From Mycobacterium sp. (lineage in GTDB: Bacteria; Actinomycetota; Actinomycetes; Mycobacteriales; Mycobacteriaceae): DNA of 10,203 bases. The stretch lies in NCBI GenBank assembly GCA_025965815.1, contig JAOPWF010000301.1:1-10203 (forward strand), written 5' to 3'. Below, one piece after another: positions 1 to 8,577 of this stretch. Numbering within the stretch: the stretch's first letter is position 1; each line of letters opens with the position of its first letter. The position numbers and the translations under genes are program-made. The notes beneath the pieces were generated by a model. That model did not search any database, had not been told where the DNA came from, and saw only the letters and a program-made list of their open reading frames with translations.

Positions 1-1484
1 GCAGCGTCATCGCCGCGCGGTCGGTCAGCCGCGACGGTCCGTCACGGGCCTATCTGGGCGGTCGCAGCGTGCCCGCGAAATCACTGAGCACCTTCACCAC
101 CGAACTGCTCACCCTGCACGGTCAGAACGATCAGCTGCGGTTGATGCGTCCCGACGAACAACGCGCCGCCCTGGACCGCTTCGCGGCGGTGGCCTCCCGT
201 GTTGAGCGGTATCGCAAGCTGCGCGACGACTGGCAGGCCGGCCGTCGCGACCTGATCGATCGGACCAACCGCGCGCGCGAGCTCGCACAGGAAGCCGACC
301 GCCTCAAGTTCGCGCTCGGCGAGATCGACACGGTGGCACCTCGACCCGGCGAAGACGACGCGCTGGTCGACGATATCCGGCGACTGTCCGAACTCGACGC
401 CCTGCGGGACGCCGCCGAGACCGCACGCGCGGCGTTGTCGGGTGCACTCGACGACGCGGAGGCGTCGGCCGAGGTGCCCTCAGCAGTCGATGGGGTGGCC
501 CACGCGAAAACCGCGCTGGAAGCCACCGACGACAGCGCATTGAAGGTGCTCGCGGAGCGGCTCGGCGAGGCGCTCCTGCTGATCGGCGACGTGTCCGGCG
601 AACTCGGCGACTACCTCACCGAACTACCCAGCGATGCCAGCACTTTGGAGGTCAGGCTGGCCCGCCAGGGTGAGCTGCGTGCGCTGACCCGCAAGTACGC
701 CGCAGACATCGACGGTGTCCTGAAGTGGGCCGGCGAATCACGCGAACGTCTAGAACAACTAGACGTGTCGGAGGAAACCCTCGCCGGTCTGGAGCGCCGA
801 GTTGATGAGTTGGCGGCCCAACTGGCCGGTGCGGCAGCCGAACTCACCAAGATCCGAACGAAGTCGGCGAAGGGTCTGGCCAAGGCGGTCACCGCCGAAC
901 TGGCGGGACTCGCGATGGCCGACGCGGTGTTCACCGTGGCGGTCGAGCCGATGCCCGCACAAGCCGGCGACTCGGCGCCGCTGACCCTCCCATCGGGTGA
1001 CGTGGTGCATGCCGGGTCGGACGGCATCGACGTCGTCGAGTTCGGCTTCGCCGCACACCTCGGCACCGATGTCCTGCCGTTGACGAAAAGTGCCTCCGGC
1101 GGCGAACTGTCCAGGGTCATGCTCGCCCTGGAAGTGGTTCTCGCCGCCTCGGCTGAGGGCACCACCATGGTGTTCGACGAGGTGGACGCCGGTGTGGGCG
1201 GTCGGGCCGCGGTGCAGATCGGGCGGCGCCTGGCGAGGCTGGCACGCACCCACCAGGTGATCGTGGTGACCCACCTGCCGCAGGTCGCCGCCTTCGCCGA
1301 CGTCCACCTGGTCGTCGACGGCAGCGGAGGCAACAAGGCCAGCGGCGTCCGTCGCCTCGATGACGACAACCGGGTGGCCGAACTGGCCCGCATGCTGGCC
1401 GGCCTGGGTGATTCCGACAGCGGCCGGGCGCACGCCAGGGAACTGCTGACGGCGGCCCAGGAGGAGCGAACCCGCCCCACCTGA
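1..1484 (+). CDS. recN: DNA repair ATPase RecN, 3' part (5' end outside window)
   Basis: RecN is an SMC-like ABC ATPase that acts in double-strand-break repair with RecA. The frame is open from base 3, and the residues before the first in-frame GTG (position 69) already read as RecN (SRDGPSRAYLGGRS), so that GTG is internal. About 493 residues are visible of a family length near 590; the N-terminal Walker A lies upstream. The Q-loop stretch LHGQNDQ is at about 114-134. A long Ala/Glu/Leu/Arg-rich coiled-coil arm follows (about 140-900). The C-terminal ATPase half carries the ABC signature SGGELSR (1095-1115), the Walker B and D-loop MVFDEVDAGVGG (from 1167) and the switch histidine in VTHLPQVAA (about 1268-1294). 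The gene ends in a hairpin that spans the stop codon. RecN is SOS-induced in many bacteria, but its promoter is not in this window. No lesion is seen. Confidence 0.96.
   Translation, partial: SVIAARSVSRDGPSRAYLGGRSVPAKSLSTFTTELLTLHGQNDQLRLMRPDEQRAALDRFAAVASRVERYRKLRDDWQAGRRDLIDRTNRARELAQEADRLKFALGEIDTVAPRPGEDDALVDDIRRLSELDALRDAAETARAALSGALDDAEASAEVPSAVDGVAHAKTALEATDDSALKVLAERLGEALLLIGDVSGELGDYLTELPSDASTLEVRLARQGELRALTRKYAADIDGVLKWAGESRERLEQLDVSEETLAGLERRVDELAAQLAGAAAELTKIRTKSAKGLAKAVTAELAGLAMADAVFTVAVEPMPAQAGDSAPLTLPSGDVVHAGSDGIDVVEFGFAAHLGTDVLPLTKSASGGELSRVMLALEVVLAASAEGTTMVFDEVDAGVGGRAAVQIGRRLARLARTHQVIVVTHLPQVAAFADVHLVVDGSGGNKASGVRRLDDDNRVAELARMLAGLGDSDSGRAHARELLTAAQEERTRPT
746..766. repeat. 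Perfect 8-bp inverted repeat inside recN
   Basis: The arms ACGTCTAG (746-753) and CTAGACGT (759-766) are exact reverse complements around the loop AACAA. In the recN frame the stretch encodes RLEQLDV in the coiled-coil arm and uses CTA for leucine twice within four codons, a codon that is rare in high-GC genomes. Each arm contains CTAG. Function is unknown; it may be chance. Confidence 0.6.
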
Positions 1485-1496
1485 GCGTTGGGGCGG
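1472..1496 (+). terminator. Hairpin spanning the recN stop codon, probable terminator
   Basis: The arms CCGCCCCA (1472-1479) and TGGGGCGG (1489-1496) form a perfect 8-bp, seven-GC stem with a 9-base loop that contains the recN TGA (1482-1484). No U-tract follows, as with many proposed I-shaped mycobacterial terminators. It sits directly before the steA promoter, which fits insulation of steA from recN transcription. Termination is inferred. Confidence 0.5.
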
Positions 1497-1498
1497 AT

Positions 1499-1528
1499 GT
1501 GACAGAAGATAACTTCTGAGGCTAATGT
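1499..1528 (+). promoter_or_regulatory. Predicted sigma70/SigA-type promoter of steA-mctB
   Basis: A -35 element GTGACA (1499-1504, five of six to TTGACA) and a -10 element TAATGT (1523-1528, fitting TANNNT) are separated by 18 bases. The start site would fall near 1535, giving a leader of about 43 bases before the steA ATG. This is the best promoter match in the window by eye. A perfect palindrome fills most of the spacer. Confidence 0.55.
1503..1518. promoter_or_regulatory. Perfect palindrome in the steA promoter spacer, candidate operator
   Basis: CAGAAG (1503-1508) and CTTCTG (1513-1518) are exact inverted repeats around ATAA. The site overlaps the last two bases of the -35 hexamer and lies between -35 and -10, where a dimeric repressor or a MerR-type activator would bind. 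The stem is weak and has no U-tract, so it is unlikely to be a terminator. The 6-4-6 layout resembles a mycobacterial SOS box, but the half sites do not match TCGAAC. No regulator is identified. Confidence 0.45.
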
Positions 1529-1577
1529 TACGGCGCGCCTCCCGGCTCTGATCGCCGTTCACGGACAAAATCCCCCC

Positions 1578-2762
1578 ATGAACTTGTCAGCGCTGCTAAC
1601 CCGAAATGCCAGCTCGCGACCGGGCCTTGTCGGCACCGCCCGGGTCGCCCGCGACATGGACCGGCTCCTGCGACGCGTTGGTCCCGGCGACATCGTCGTC
1701 ATCGATGTGCTGGACCTGGACCGGATCACCGCCGATGCGCTGGTGGAAGCCGATATCGCGGCGGTGATCAACGCCTCGCCTTCGATCTCCGGCCGCTACC
1801 CGAACCTCGGGCCCGAAGTGCTTGTCGCCAATGGCGTCACGCTCATCGACGAGACCGGGCCGGAGGTCTTCAAGAAGGTCAAAGACGGCGCCAAGGTCCG
1901 CCTGCACAACGGTGGCGTGTACTCCGGTGACCGCCGGCTGATCCTCGGGACCGAACGCACTGACCATGACATCGCCGATCTGATGCACGACGCCAAGAGC
2001 GGACTGGTCGCGCATCTGGAAGCGTTCGCCGGCAATACCATCGAATTCATTCGCAGCGAGAGCCCGCTGCTGATCGACGGCATCGGCATTCCCGACGTCG
2101 ATGTCGACCTGCGCCGCCGCCATGTCGTGGTGGTGGCCGAAGAGCCCAACGCCACAGACGATCTGAAGAGCCTGAAGCCGTTCATCAAGGAGTACCAGCC
2201 GATCCTGATCGGTGTCGGCACCGGAGCGGACGTACTGCGCAAAGCGGGTTACCGTCCACAGCTCATCGTCGGCGACCCCGAGCAGATATCCGCGGAGACG
2301 CTGCGGTGCGGCGCTCAGGTGGTGCTGCCCGCGGACGCCGACGGACACGCACCCGGGCTGGAGCGGATCCAGGATCTCGGCGTCGGCGCCATGACCTTCC
2401 CGGCCGCCGGCTCGGCGGCGGACCTGGCGCTGCTGCTCGCCGACCATCACGGCGCCGCACTCATCGTGACCGCGGGCCACACTGCCACGATTGAGGAGTT
2501 CTTCGACCGCTCACGCCAGCAGAGCAACCCGTCGACGTTCCTGACCAGGCTGAAGGTCGGCGAGAAACTGGTCGACGCGAAAGCGGTCGCGACGCTGTAC
2601 CGCAGCCGCATCTCCGGCGGCGCTATCGCGATGCTGGTGCTGGCGATGCTGATCGCCGTGATCGTCGCGCTGTGGGTGTCCCGGGCCGACACGGCGGTGC
2701 TGGATTGGATCGTGAACTACTGGAACCGGTTCTCGTCGTGGGTCCAGGGTTGGGTCACCTAG
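1578..2762 (+). CDS. steA: SteA, cytosolic/membrane cell-separation protein (Rv1697 family)
   Basis: SteA acts with SteB in the cell-separation pathway of Corynebacteriales, where the pair was linked to the RipC-FtsEX peptidoglycan hydrolase system in Corynebacterium. The 394-residue product matches the usual length of about 393. Most of it is a soluble domain with a thiamin-pyrophosphokinase-like fold; the segment LIVGDPEQIS, with G232-D233-P234, sits where those enzymes carry a GD motif. Kinase activity is not established. One hydrophobic segment at about 348-368, rich in Ala, Leu, Ile and Val, should anchor it with a short Trp-rich tail (SSWVQGWVT) beyond. The ATG at 1578 begins MNLSALLTRN, as in homologues; the upstream ribosome site is weak. 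It is the first gene after its own promoter, and steB follows 9 bases after its stop. Confidence 0.93.
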   Translation: MNLSALLTRNASSRPGLVGTARVARDMDRLLRRVGPGDIVVIDVLDLDRITADALVEADIAAVINASPSISGRYPNLGPEVLVANGVTLIDETGPEVFKKVKDGAKVRLHNGGVYSGDRRLILGTERTDHDIADLMHDAKSGLVAHLEAFAGNTIEFIRSESPLLIDGIGIPDVDVDLRRRHVVVVAEEPNATDDLKSLKPFIKEYQPILIGVGTGADVLRKAGYRPQLIVGDPEQISAETLRCGAQVVLPADADGHAPGLERIQDLGVGAMTFPAAGSAADLALLLADHHGAALIVTAGHTATIEEFFDRSRQQSNPSTFLTRLKVGEKLVDAKAVATLYRSRISGGAIAMLVLAMLIAVIVALWVSRADTAVLDWIVNYWNRFSSWVQGWVT

Positions 2763-2771
2763 GTCGCGATA

Positions 2772-3713
2772 GTGATATCTCTACGCTCGCACGCAATTTC
2801 ACTGGCCGCGGTATTCCTGGCGTTGGCCATCGGGGTCGCACTGGGTTCGGGCCTGCTGTCGAACACGCTGCTGTCCGGACTACGTGACGACAAGGTCGAA
2901 CTGCAGAACCAGATCAATTCGCTCACCGACCAGAAGAATGCGCTCAACGAGAAATTGAACGCCGCGGGGGAGTTCGACTCGCAGATGTCGGCGCGCATGG
3001 TGCACGACGCACTCGCCGGGAAGTCGGTGGTGCTGTTCCGCACGCCGGACGCCAACGACGACGATGTGGACGCGATGACCAGGCTGGTCGGGCAGGCCGG
3101 CGGAACGGTCAGCGGGACGGTGTCGCTGACGAGTGAGTTCGTCGAAGCCAACTCCGCCGAGAAGCTGCTGTCGGTGGTGAACTCGTCCATCGTGCCCGCC
3201 GGCGCGCAGCTGAGCACCACGTCGGTCGATCAGGGGTCGCAGGCCGGCGACCTGCTGGGCATCGTGCTGCAGATCAACAAGAATTCGGCGGTTCCGGTCG
3301 TGGACGATGCGCAGCGCGACACCGTGCTCGCGGCGCTGCGCGACACCGGGTTCATCTCCTACGGCTCCGGCCACATCGGGCCGGCCAACACCGCGCTCGT
3401 CGTCACCGGCGGCGGCTTGGGCGACGACGCGGGCAACCGCGGCTCCACCGTGGCCCGATTCGCGGCGGCGCTGGCACCGCACGGCTCAGGCACGATCATC
3501 GCCGGTCGGGACGGCTCGGCGTCGGGAACCGCGGCGGTCGCAGTGACCCGCTCGGATGCCGGCATGGCATCCGCGTTGAGTACCGTCGACGACCTGGGCA
3601 GTGAGTCCGGGCGGATCACCGCCGTGCTCGGCCTGCAGGATCTTCTCAACGGGGGCCGACCGAGCCAGTACGGCATCGGCCAGGGCGCGACCGCCGTCAC
3701 CATCCCGCAGTAA
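2772..3713 (+). CDS. mctB: SteB/MctB, membrane-anchored envelope protein (Rv1698 family)
   Basis: The M. tuberculosis homologue Rv1698 was described as MctB, needed to keep intracellular copper low and proposed as an outer-membrane channel. The Corynebacterium orthologue SteB is a partner of SteA in cell separation. The product has 313 residues (Rv1698 about 314). An N-terminal hydrophobic segment (residues about 8-30, SLAAVFLALAIGVALGSG) is a signal anchor. A coiled coil follows at about 35-66 (DDKVELQNQINSLTDQKNAL), then a long extracytoplasmic domain. This architecture suits a SteB-like scaffold better than a classical beta-barrel porin, but sequence alone does not settle its copper role. 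The GTG at 2772 gives the conserved start MISLRSHAISLA. The 9-base gap after steA implies co-transcription. A hairpin lies 11 bases past the stop. Confidence 0.92.
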   Translation: MISLRSHAISLAAVFLALAIGVALGSGLLSNTLLSGLRDDKVELQNQINSLTDQKNALNEKLNAAGEFDSQMSARMVHDALAGKSVVLFRTPDANDDDVDAMTRLVGQAGGTVSGTVSLTSEFVEANSAEKLLSVVNSSIVPAGAQLSTTSVDQGSQAGDLLGIVLQINKNSAVPVVDDAQRDTVLAALRDTGFISYGSGHIGPANTALVVTGGGLGDDAGNRGSTVARFAAALAPHGSGTIIAGRDGSASGTAAVAVTRSDAGMASALSTVDDLGSESGRITAVLGLQDLLNGGRPSQYGIGQGATAVTIPQ

Positions 3714-3724
3714 CGGGCGGGCAC

Positions 3725-3742
3725 GTCCCGCAAATGCGGGAC
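3725..3742 (+). terminator. Perfect hairpin after mctB, probable terminator
   Basis: GTCCCGCA (3725-3732) and TGCGGGAC (3735-3742) are exact reverse complements. As RNA this gives a 7-bp GC-rich stem with an AAAT loop, 11 bases past the mctB stop. There is no U-tract. It marks a likely end of the steA-mctB transcript before the pyrG promoter region. Being symmetric, it could instead bind a protein. Confidence 0.5.
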
Positions 3743-3780
3743 CACGCGGCGCGGCAGCGACGACTCGTCGGCTTCGGTGT

Positions 3781-3791
3781 TAAGGTTAGGT
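3781..3791 (+). promoter_or_regulatory. Possible pyrG -10 region
   Basis: The 137-base mctB-pyrG gap contains TAAGGT (3781-3786) and the overlapping TTAGGT (3786-3791), both near the mycobacterial -10 consensus. No convincing -35 element is seen at the right distance. Starts would fall at about 3793-3799, leaving a leader of roughly 60 bases. Confidence 0.3.
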
Positions 3792-3817
3792 TCCGTGGGT
3801 CGGCAGGCCCCAGCTAG

Positions 3818-6247
<2,430 letters not shown>

Positions 6248-6251
<4 letters not shown>

Positions 6252-7195
6252 CGACGTTCCGGCCGGCATTAGACGGGCAATTGCAGGGATACCTCGATCA
6301 CCTGACCATCGAGCGCGGGGTAGCGGCCAACACGCTGAGCTCGTATCGGCGGGACCTGCGCCGCTACAACGAGCATCTGACCCTTCGCGGCATCGACGAC
6401 CTTGCCAACGTCACCGAAACCGACGTCAGCGATTTCCTGGTGGCGCTGCGCCGTGGTGACCCCGACACCGGTACCACCCCGCTGTCGGCGGTGTCGGCGG
6501 CCCGCACCTTGATCGCGGTGCGCGGCTTACATCGATTCGCCGCGGCGGAGGGCCTGACCGACCTCGACGTCGCCAGGGCGGTCAAGCCCCCCACGCCGAG
6601 CCGTCGGCTGCCCAAGAGCCTGACCATCGACGAAGTGCTCGCCCTGCTGGAGAATGCGGGCGGGGACAGCCCCTCCGACGGGCCGCTGACACTGCGCAAC
6701 CGTGCCCTGCTGGAACTGCTGTATTCCACCGGGGCACGCATCTCCGAGGCGGTCGGCCTCGACGTCGACGACATCGACACCCATGTGCGTTCGGTGCTGT
6801 TGCGCGGTAAAGGCGGTAAGCAGCGGCTCGTTCCGGTGGGCCGGCCGGCCGTCAACGCGCTGGACGCGTATCTGGTGCGCGGACGTCCGGAACTCGCCCG
6901 CCGCGGACGCGGCACGCCGGCGATCTTCCTCAACGCCCGCGGCGGGCAACTGTCCCGGCAGAGCGCGTGGCAGGTGCTGCAGGACACCGCCGAACGGGCT
7001 GGCATCACCGCGGCAGTCTCGCCGCATACTCTGCGCCACTCGTTCGCCACCCATCTGCTCGACGGGGGTGCCGACGTCCGTGTGGTGCAGGAACTGCTCG
7101 GCCACGCCTCTGTGACGACAACGCAGATCTACACTCTTGTCACCGTGCACGCGTTGCGGGAGGTCTGGGCGGGGGCTCACCCTCGGGCGCGCTAG
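6248..7195 (+). CDS. xerD: Site-specific tyrosine recombinase XerD
   Basis: XerD, with XerC, resolves chromosome dimers at the dif site. The product has 315 residues. The N-terminal SAM-like core-binding domain (about 10-100) opens with [20 protein letters not shown]. The catalytic domain (about 120-305) keeps all six active-site positions: Arg164 (TGARISE), Lys188 (RGKGGKQR), His260 and Arg263 (SPHTLRHSF), His286 (LLGHAS) and the nucleophile Tyr295 (TTQIYT). The ending [15 protein letters not shown] is the mycobacterial form. The GTG at 6248 overlaps the Nudix stop in a GTGA tetranucleotide, implying translational coupling. The link to pyrG and the Nudix gene is a conserved mycobacterial arrangement. 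It is a housekeeping recombinase and not an integrase of a mobile element: no attachment repeats or phage genes flank it. Confidence 0.96.
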
Positions 7196-7205
7196 CAGGA
7201 GGGGA

Positions 7206-7668
7206 ATGAGCGAGCATCCGGTTGTGGTGGTCGGCGCGGGCCGGCGGGCGTCTCCGTGGCGGTCAACCTGCTTGATCGTGGAGTGCGGCCGCTGCTGGTC
7301 GAACGTGCCGAGCACGTCGCCGACTCGTGGCGGAGCCGCTACGACCGGCTGAAGCTCAACACCGGCAGGCAGTTTTCGCACATGCCGAAGCGGACGTATC
7401 CCAAAGGAACTCCCACGTTTCCGACGCGCGACCAGGTCGCGGACTACTTCGACGGGCACGCGCGTGCGGAGGGCATCGAGGTGCGGACGAACACGGAGGT
7501 CGAGCGGATCGACGCGCGACCCTAGGTTGGCGTCCGACGAACACACCCCGGTACATCCCGGACTGGCCAGGTGCCCCTGAATTCACCGGCAACTTGCTGC
7601 ATTCGTCGGCATACCTGGGCAAGCAGTCCCGACGAGTCGCCAGGGATATCGCCAACGAGTTGGCTTAG
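7206..7668 (+). pseudogene. Remnant of a flavin-dependent (NAD(P)H) monooxygenase
   Basis: A gene with a strong ribosome site (AGGAGGGG, 7197-7204) begins at ATG 7206 with VVVVGAG, the start of an FAD-binding Rossmann GxGxxG. One C appears missing at about 7241; restoring it gives GAGPAGVSVAVNLL. The shifted frame then reads on as a flavoprotein monooxygenase (VERAEHVADSWRSRYDRL, KLNTGRQFSHMPKRTYPKG, FPTRDQVADYFDGHA) to a TAG at 7523-7525. A third frame continues with NTPRYIPDWPGAPEFTG and LLHSSAYLG, linker motifs of the same family, so a segment between these parts is lost. A final stretch (ARDIANELA) recalls the second nucleotide-binding site and ends at 7666-7668. Only about 150 codons remain of the usual 400-500. 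It is not functional as a monooxygenase. M. tuberculosis has unrelated sequence in this interval, so the gene was probably an accessory insertion. Confidence 0.8.
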
Positions 7669-7670
7669 TT
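7651..7670 (+). terminator. Possible weak terminator between convergent genes
   Basis: The inverted repeat GCCAACGAGTTGGC (7651-7664) is followed by the T-rich TTAGTTCCTTCT. It lies at the end of the monooxygenase relic, between it and the convergent methyltransferase that ends at 7680. The stem is only about five pairs once a loop is allowed, so the call is weak. Confidence 0.3.
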
Positions 7671-7679
7671 CCTTCTGAT

Positions 7680-8432
7680 CTAGCCGAGATACTCCGACTC
7701 GAGGACCAGATCGCGCAGCAGCGTCTGGTACTCGCCGTGCGTCGGGTGTTCCACCGTGCGCCACATCGAGCCCTCGTTGTCTCGCATGTAGCGGCGGTAC
7801 ACCGGCGCTCCGGGAAGCTTGACGTTGTCGGCAACCACGATCGAGCCCGGACGCAGCCAGCCGCGATCGATGATGCTCTGCAGGTCGACGAGGTATGCGT
7901 TCTTGTCGTGGTCTAGGAATACGAAGTCCAGCGCACCGGCCGTGAAGCCGTGCTCATCGGCCAGCGCGTCCAAGGTGCGGCCGCCGTCCCCGATGGTGCC
8001 GACCACACAGGTCACCCCGTCGGCGACACCGGCGTGCTCCCAGATCCGGCGGGCGTTGACGGCGTTGGCCTCGGCCAGTTCGACGGAGACCACCCTGGCC
8101 GATGGCGCCGCGCGGGCAATGCGCAGCGCGCCGTAGCCGCAGTAGGTGCCGAGTTCGAGGGCAAGGGCGGGGTTGGCGCGACGGACCGCGGCGTCAAGCA
8201 GTTCGCCCTTCTCGTCACCGACATTGATCAGGTAGGACTTCTCGTAGGCGAACTTGTCGATGGTCGCCAGCACATCGTCGACATCGCCCTGGCGGGCGTT
8301 GGCGAGGACATAATCCACCGCAGCGGCCTCACGGCCGTCGCCGATCTGGCCGGTCCTGGTGATGTTGCGGCCGCCCGCCGCGAGGCGCCAGAACGACCAT
8401 CGCAGAAGCGGGATTCGCTGATTGAGGTTCAT
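7680..8432 (-). CDS. COMT-like class I SAM-dependent O-methyltransferase (Rv1703c family)
   Basis: The enzyme should transfer a methyl group from S-adenosylmethionine to a hydroxyl of a catechol-like or other small substrate; the true substrate is unknown. The product has 250 residues. SAM-binding motif I is LELGTYCGYG (92-101), followed by the acidic residue of motif II (Glu118 in VVSVELA). Metal and catalytic residues match catechol O-methyltransferase: Asp174 and Lys177 (LDHDKNAY) correspond to rat Asp141 and Lys144, and Asp202-Asn203 (ADNV) to Asp169-Asn170. The N-terminal 35 residues with WSFWRLAAGG are an extension. It is a lone gene on the minus strand, convergent with the relic and divergent from parA. 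No ribosome site precedes the ATG at 8432, but a -10 box lies seven bases upstream, suggesting a leaderless message. It looks intact. Confidence 0.9.
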   Translation of the reverse strand: MNLNQRIPLLRWSFWRLAAGGRNITRTGQIGDGREAAAVDYVLANARQGDVDDVLATIDKFAYEKSYLINVGDEKGELLDAAVRRANPALALELGTYCGYGALRIARAAPSARVVSVELAEANAVNARRIWEHAGVADGVTCVVGTIGDGGRTLDALADEHGFTAGALDFVFLDHDKNAYLVDLQSIIDRGWLRPGSIVVADNVKLPGAPVYRRYMRDNEGSMWRTVEHPTHGEYQTLLRDLVLESEYLG

Positions 8433-8439
8433 GCATCAA

Positions 8440-8445
8440 AGCGTA
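8440..8445 (-). promoter_or_regulatory. Predicted -10 box of a leaderless methyltransferase promoter
   Basis: Read on the minus strand, TACGCT fits TANNNT and is followed by seven bases (TTGATGC) and then the ATG of the methyltransferase. The start site would coincide with the A of ATG. The -35 region is not recognisable, which is common in mycobacteria. Confidence 0.4.
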
Positions 8446-8516
8446 GGTCGACCGCCACGCGGGTCCGATCTCGCAGGTTGCCCGCGGGTCTGCCGGTCGC
8501 GGCCTGTCCACACCGT

Positions 8517-8522
8517 TAAACT
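8517..8522 (+). promoter_or_regulatory. Predicted -10 box upstream of the parA leader ORF
   Basis: TAAACT fits TANNNT in an otherwise GC-rich spacer. Seven bases (TGCCCGG) separate it from the ATG at 8530, so transcription would start on or next to that ATG. No clear -35 element is seen. This would be the promoter for parA-scpA. Confidence 0.45.
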
Positions 8523-8529
8523 TGCCCGG

Positions 8530-8577
8530 ATGTTCGCCAACCCAGTGCGTTGCCTGACCAGCGGCGGTCCTGCGTGA
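8530..8577 (+). CDS. Putative leaderless 15-residue leader peptide coupled to parA
   Basis: ATG 8530 opens a short frame encoding MFANPVRCLTSGGPA and stopping at TGA 8575-8577. Its A lies seven bases past a TAAACT -10 box, the spacing expected for a leaderless mycobacterial transcript. Its stop overlaps the GTG start of parA in GTGA (8574-8577). This suggests ribosomes load on the leaderless ORF and re-initiate at parA, which lacks a ribosome site of its own. There is no run of a single amino acid, so no attenuation mechanism is apparent. The peptide itself may have no function. It is a prediction from spacing, not from homology. Confidence 0.4.
   Translation: MFANPVRCLTSGGPA

Noticed and set aside
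1503..1518. A LexA/SOS box upstream of steA, suggested by the 6-4-6 palindrome next to recN
   Set aside because: The half sites CAGAAG/CTTCTG do not match the mycobacterial TCGAAC-N4-GTTCGA consensus.
611..1568. Long minus-strand open frames opposite recN, and similar long frames opposite steA and pyrG
   Set aside because: They mirror the strong third-position GC of the plus-strand genes, have no recognisable domains and are rich in Arg, Ser and Ala. They are shadows of real genes.
7256..7668. Two independent small genes at 7256-7525 and 7327-7668
   Set aside because: Their recognisable segments are consecutive parts of one monooxygenase in shifted frames, so they are pieces of one pseudogene.
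8550..8573. TTG at 8550 as the parA start
   Set aside because: It has no ribosome site and would run through the leader ORF in another frame; GTG 8574 fits the GTGA overlap. It is not fully excluded, because the M. tuberculosis protein has a longer N terminus.
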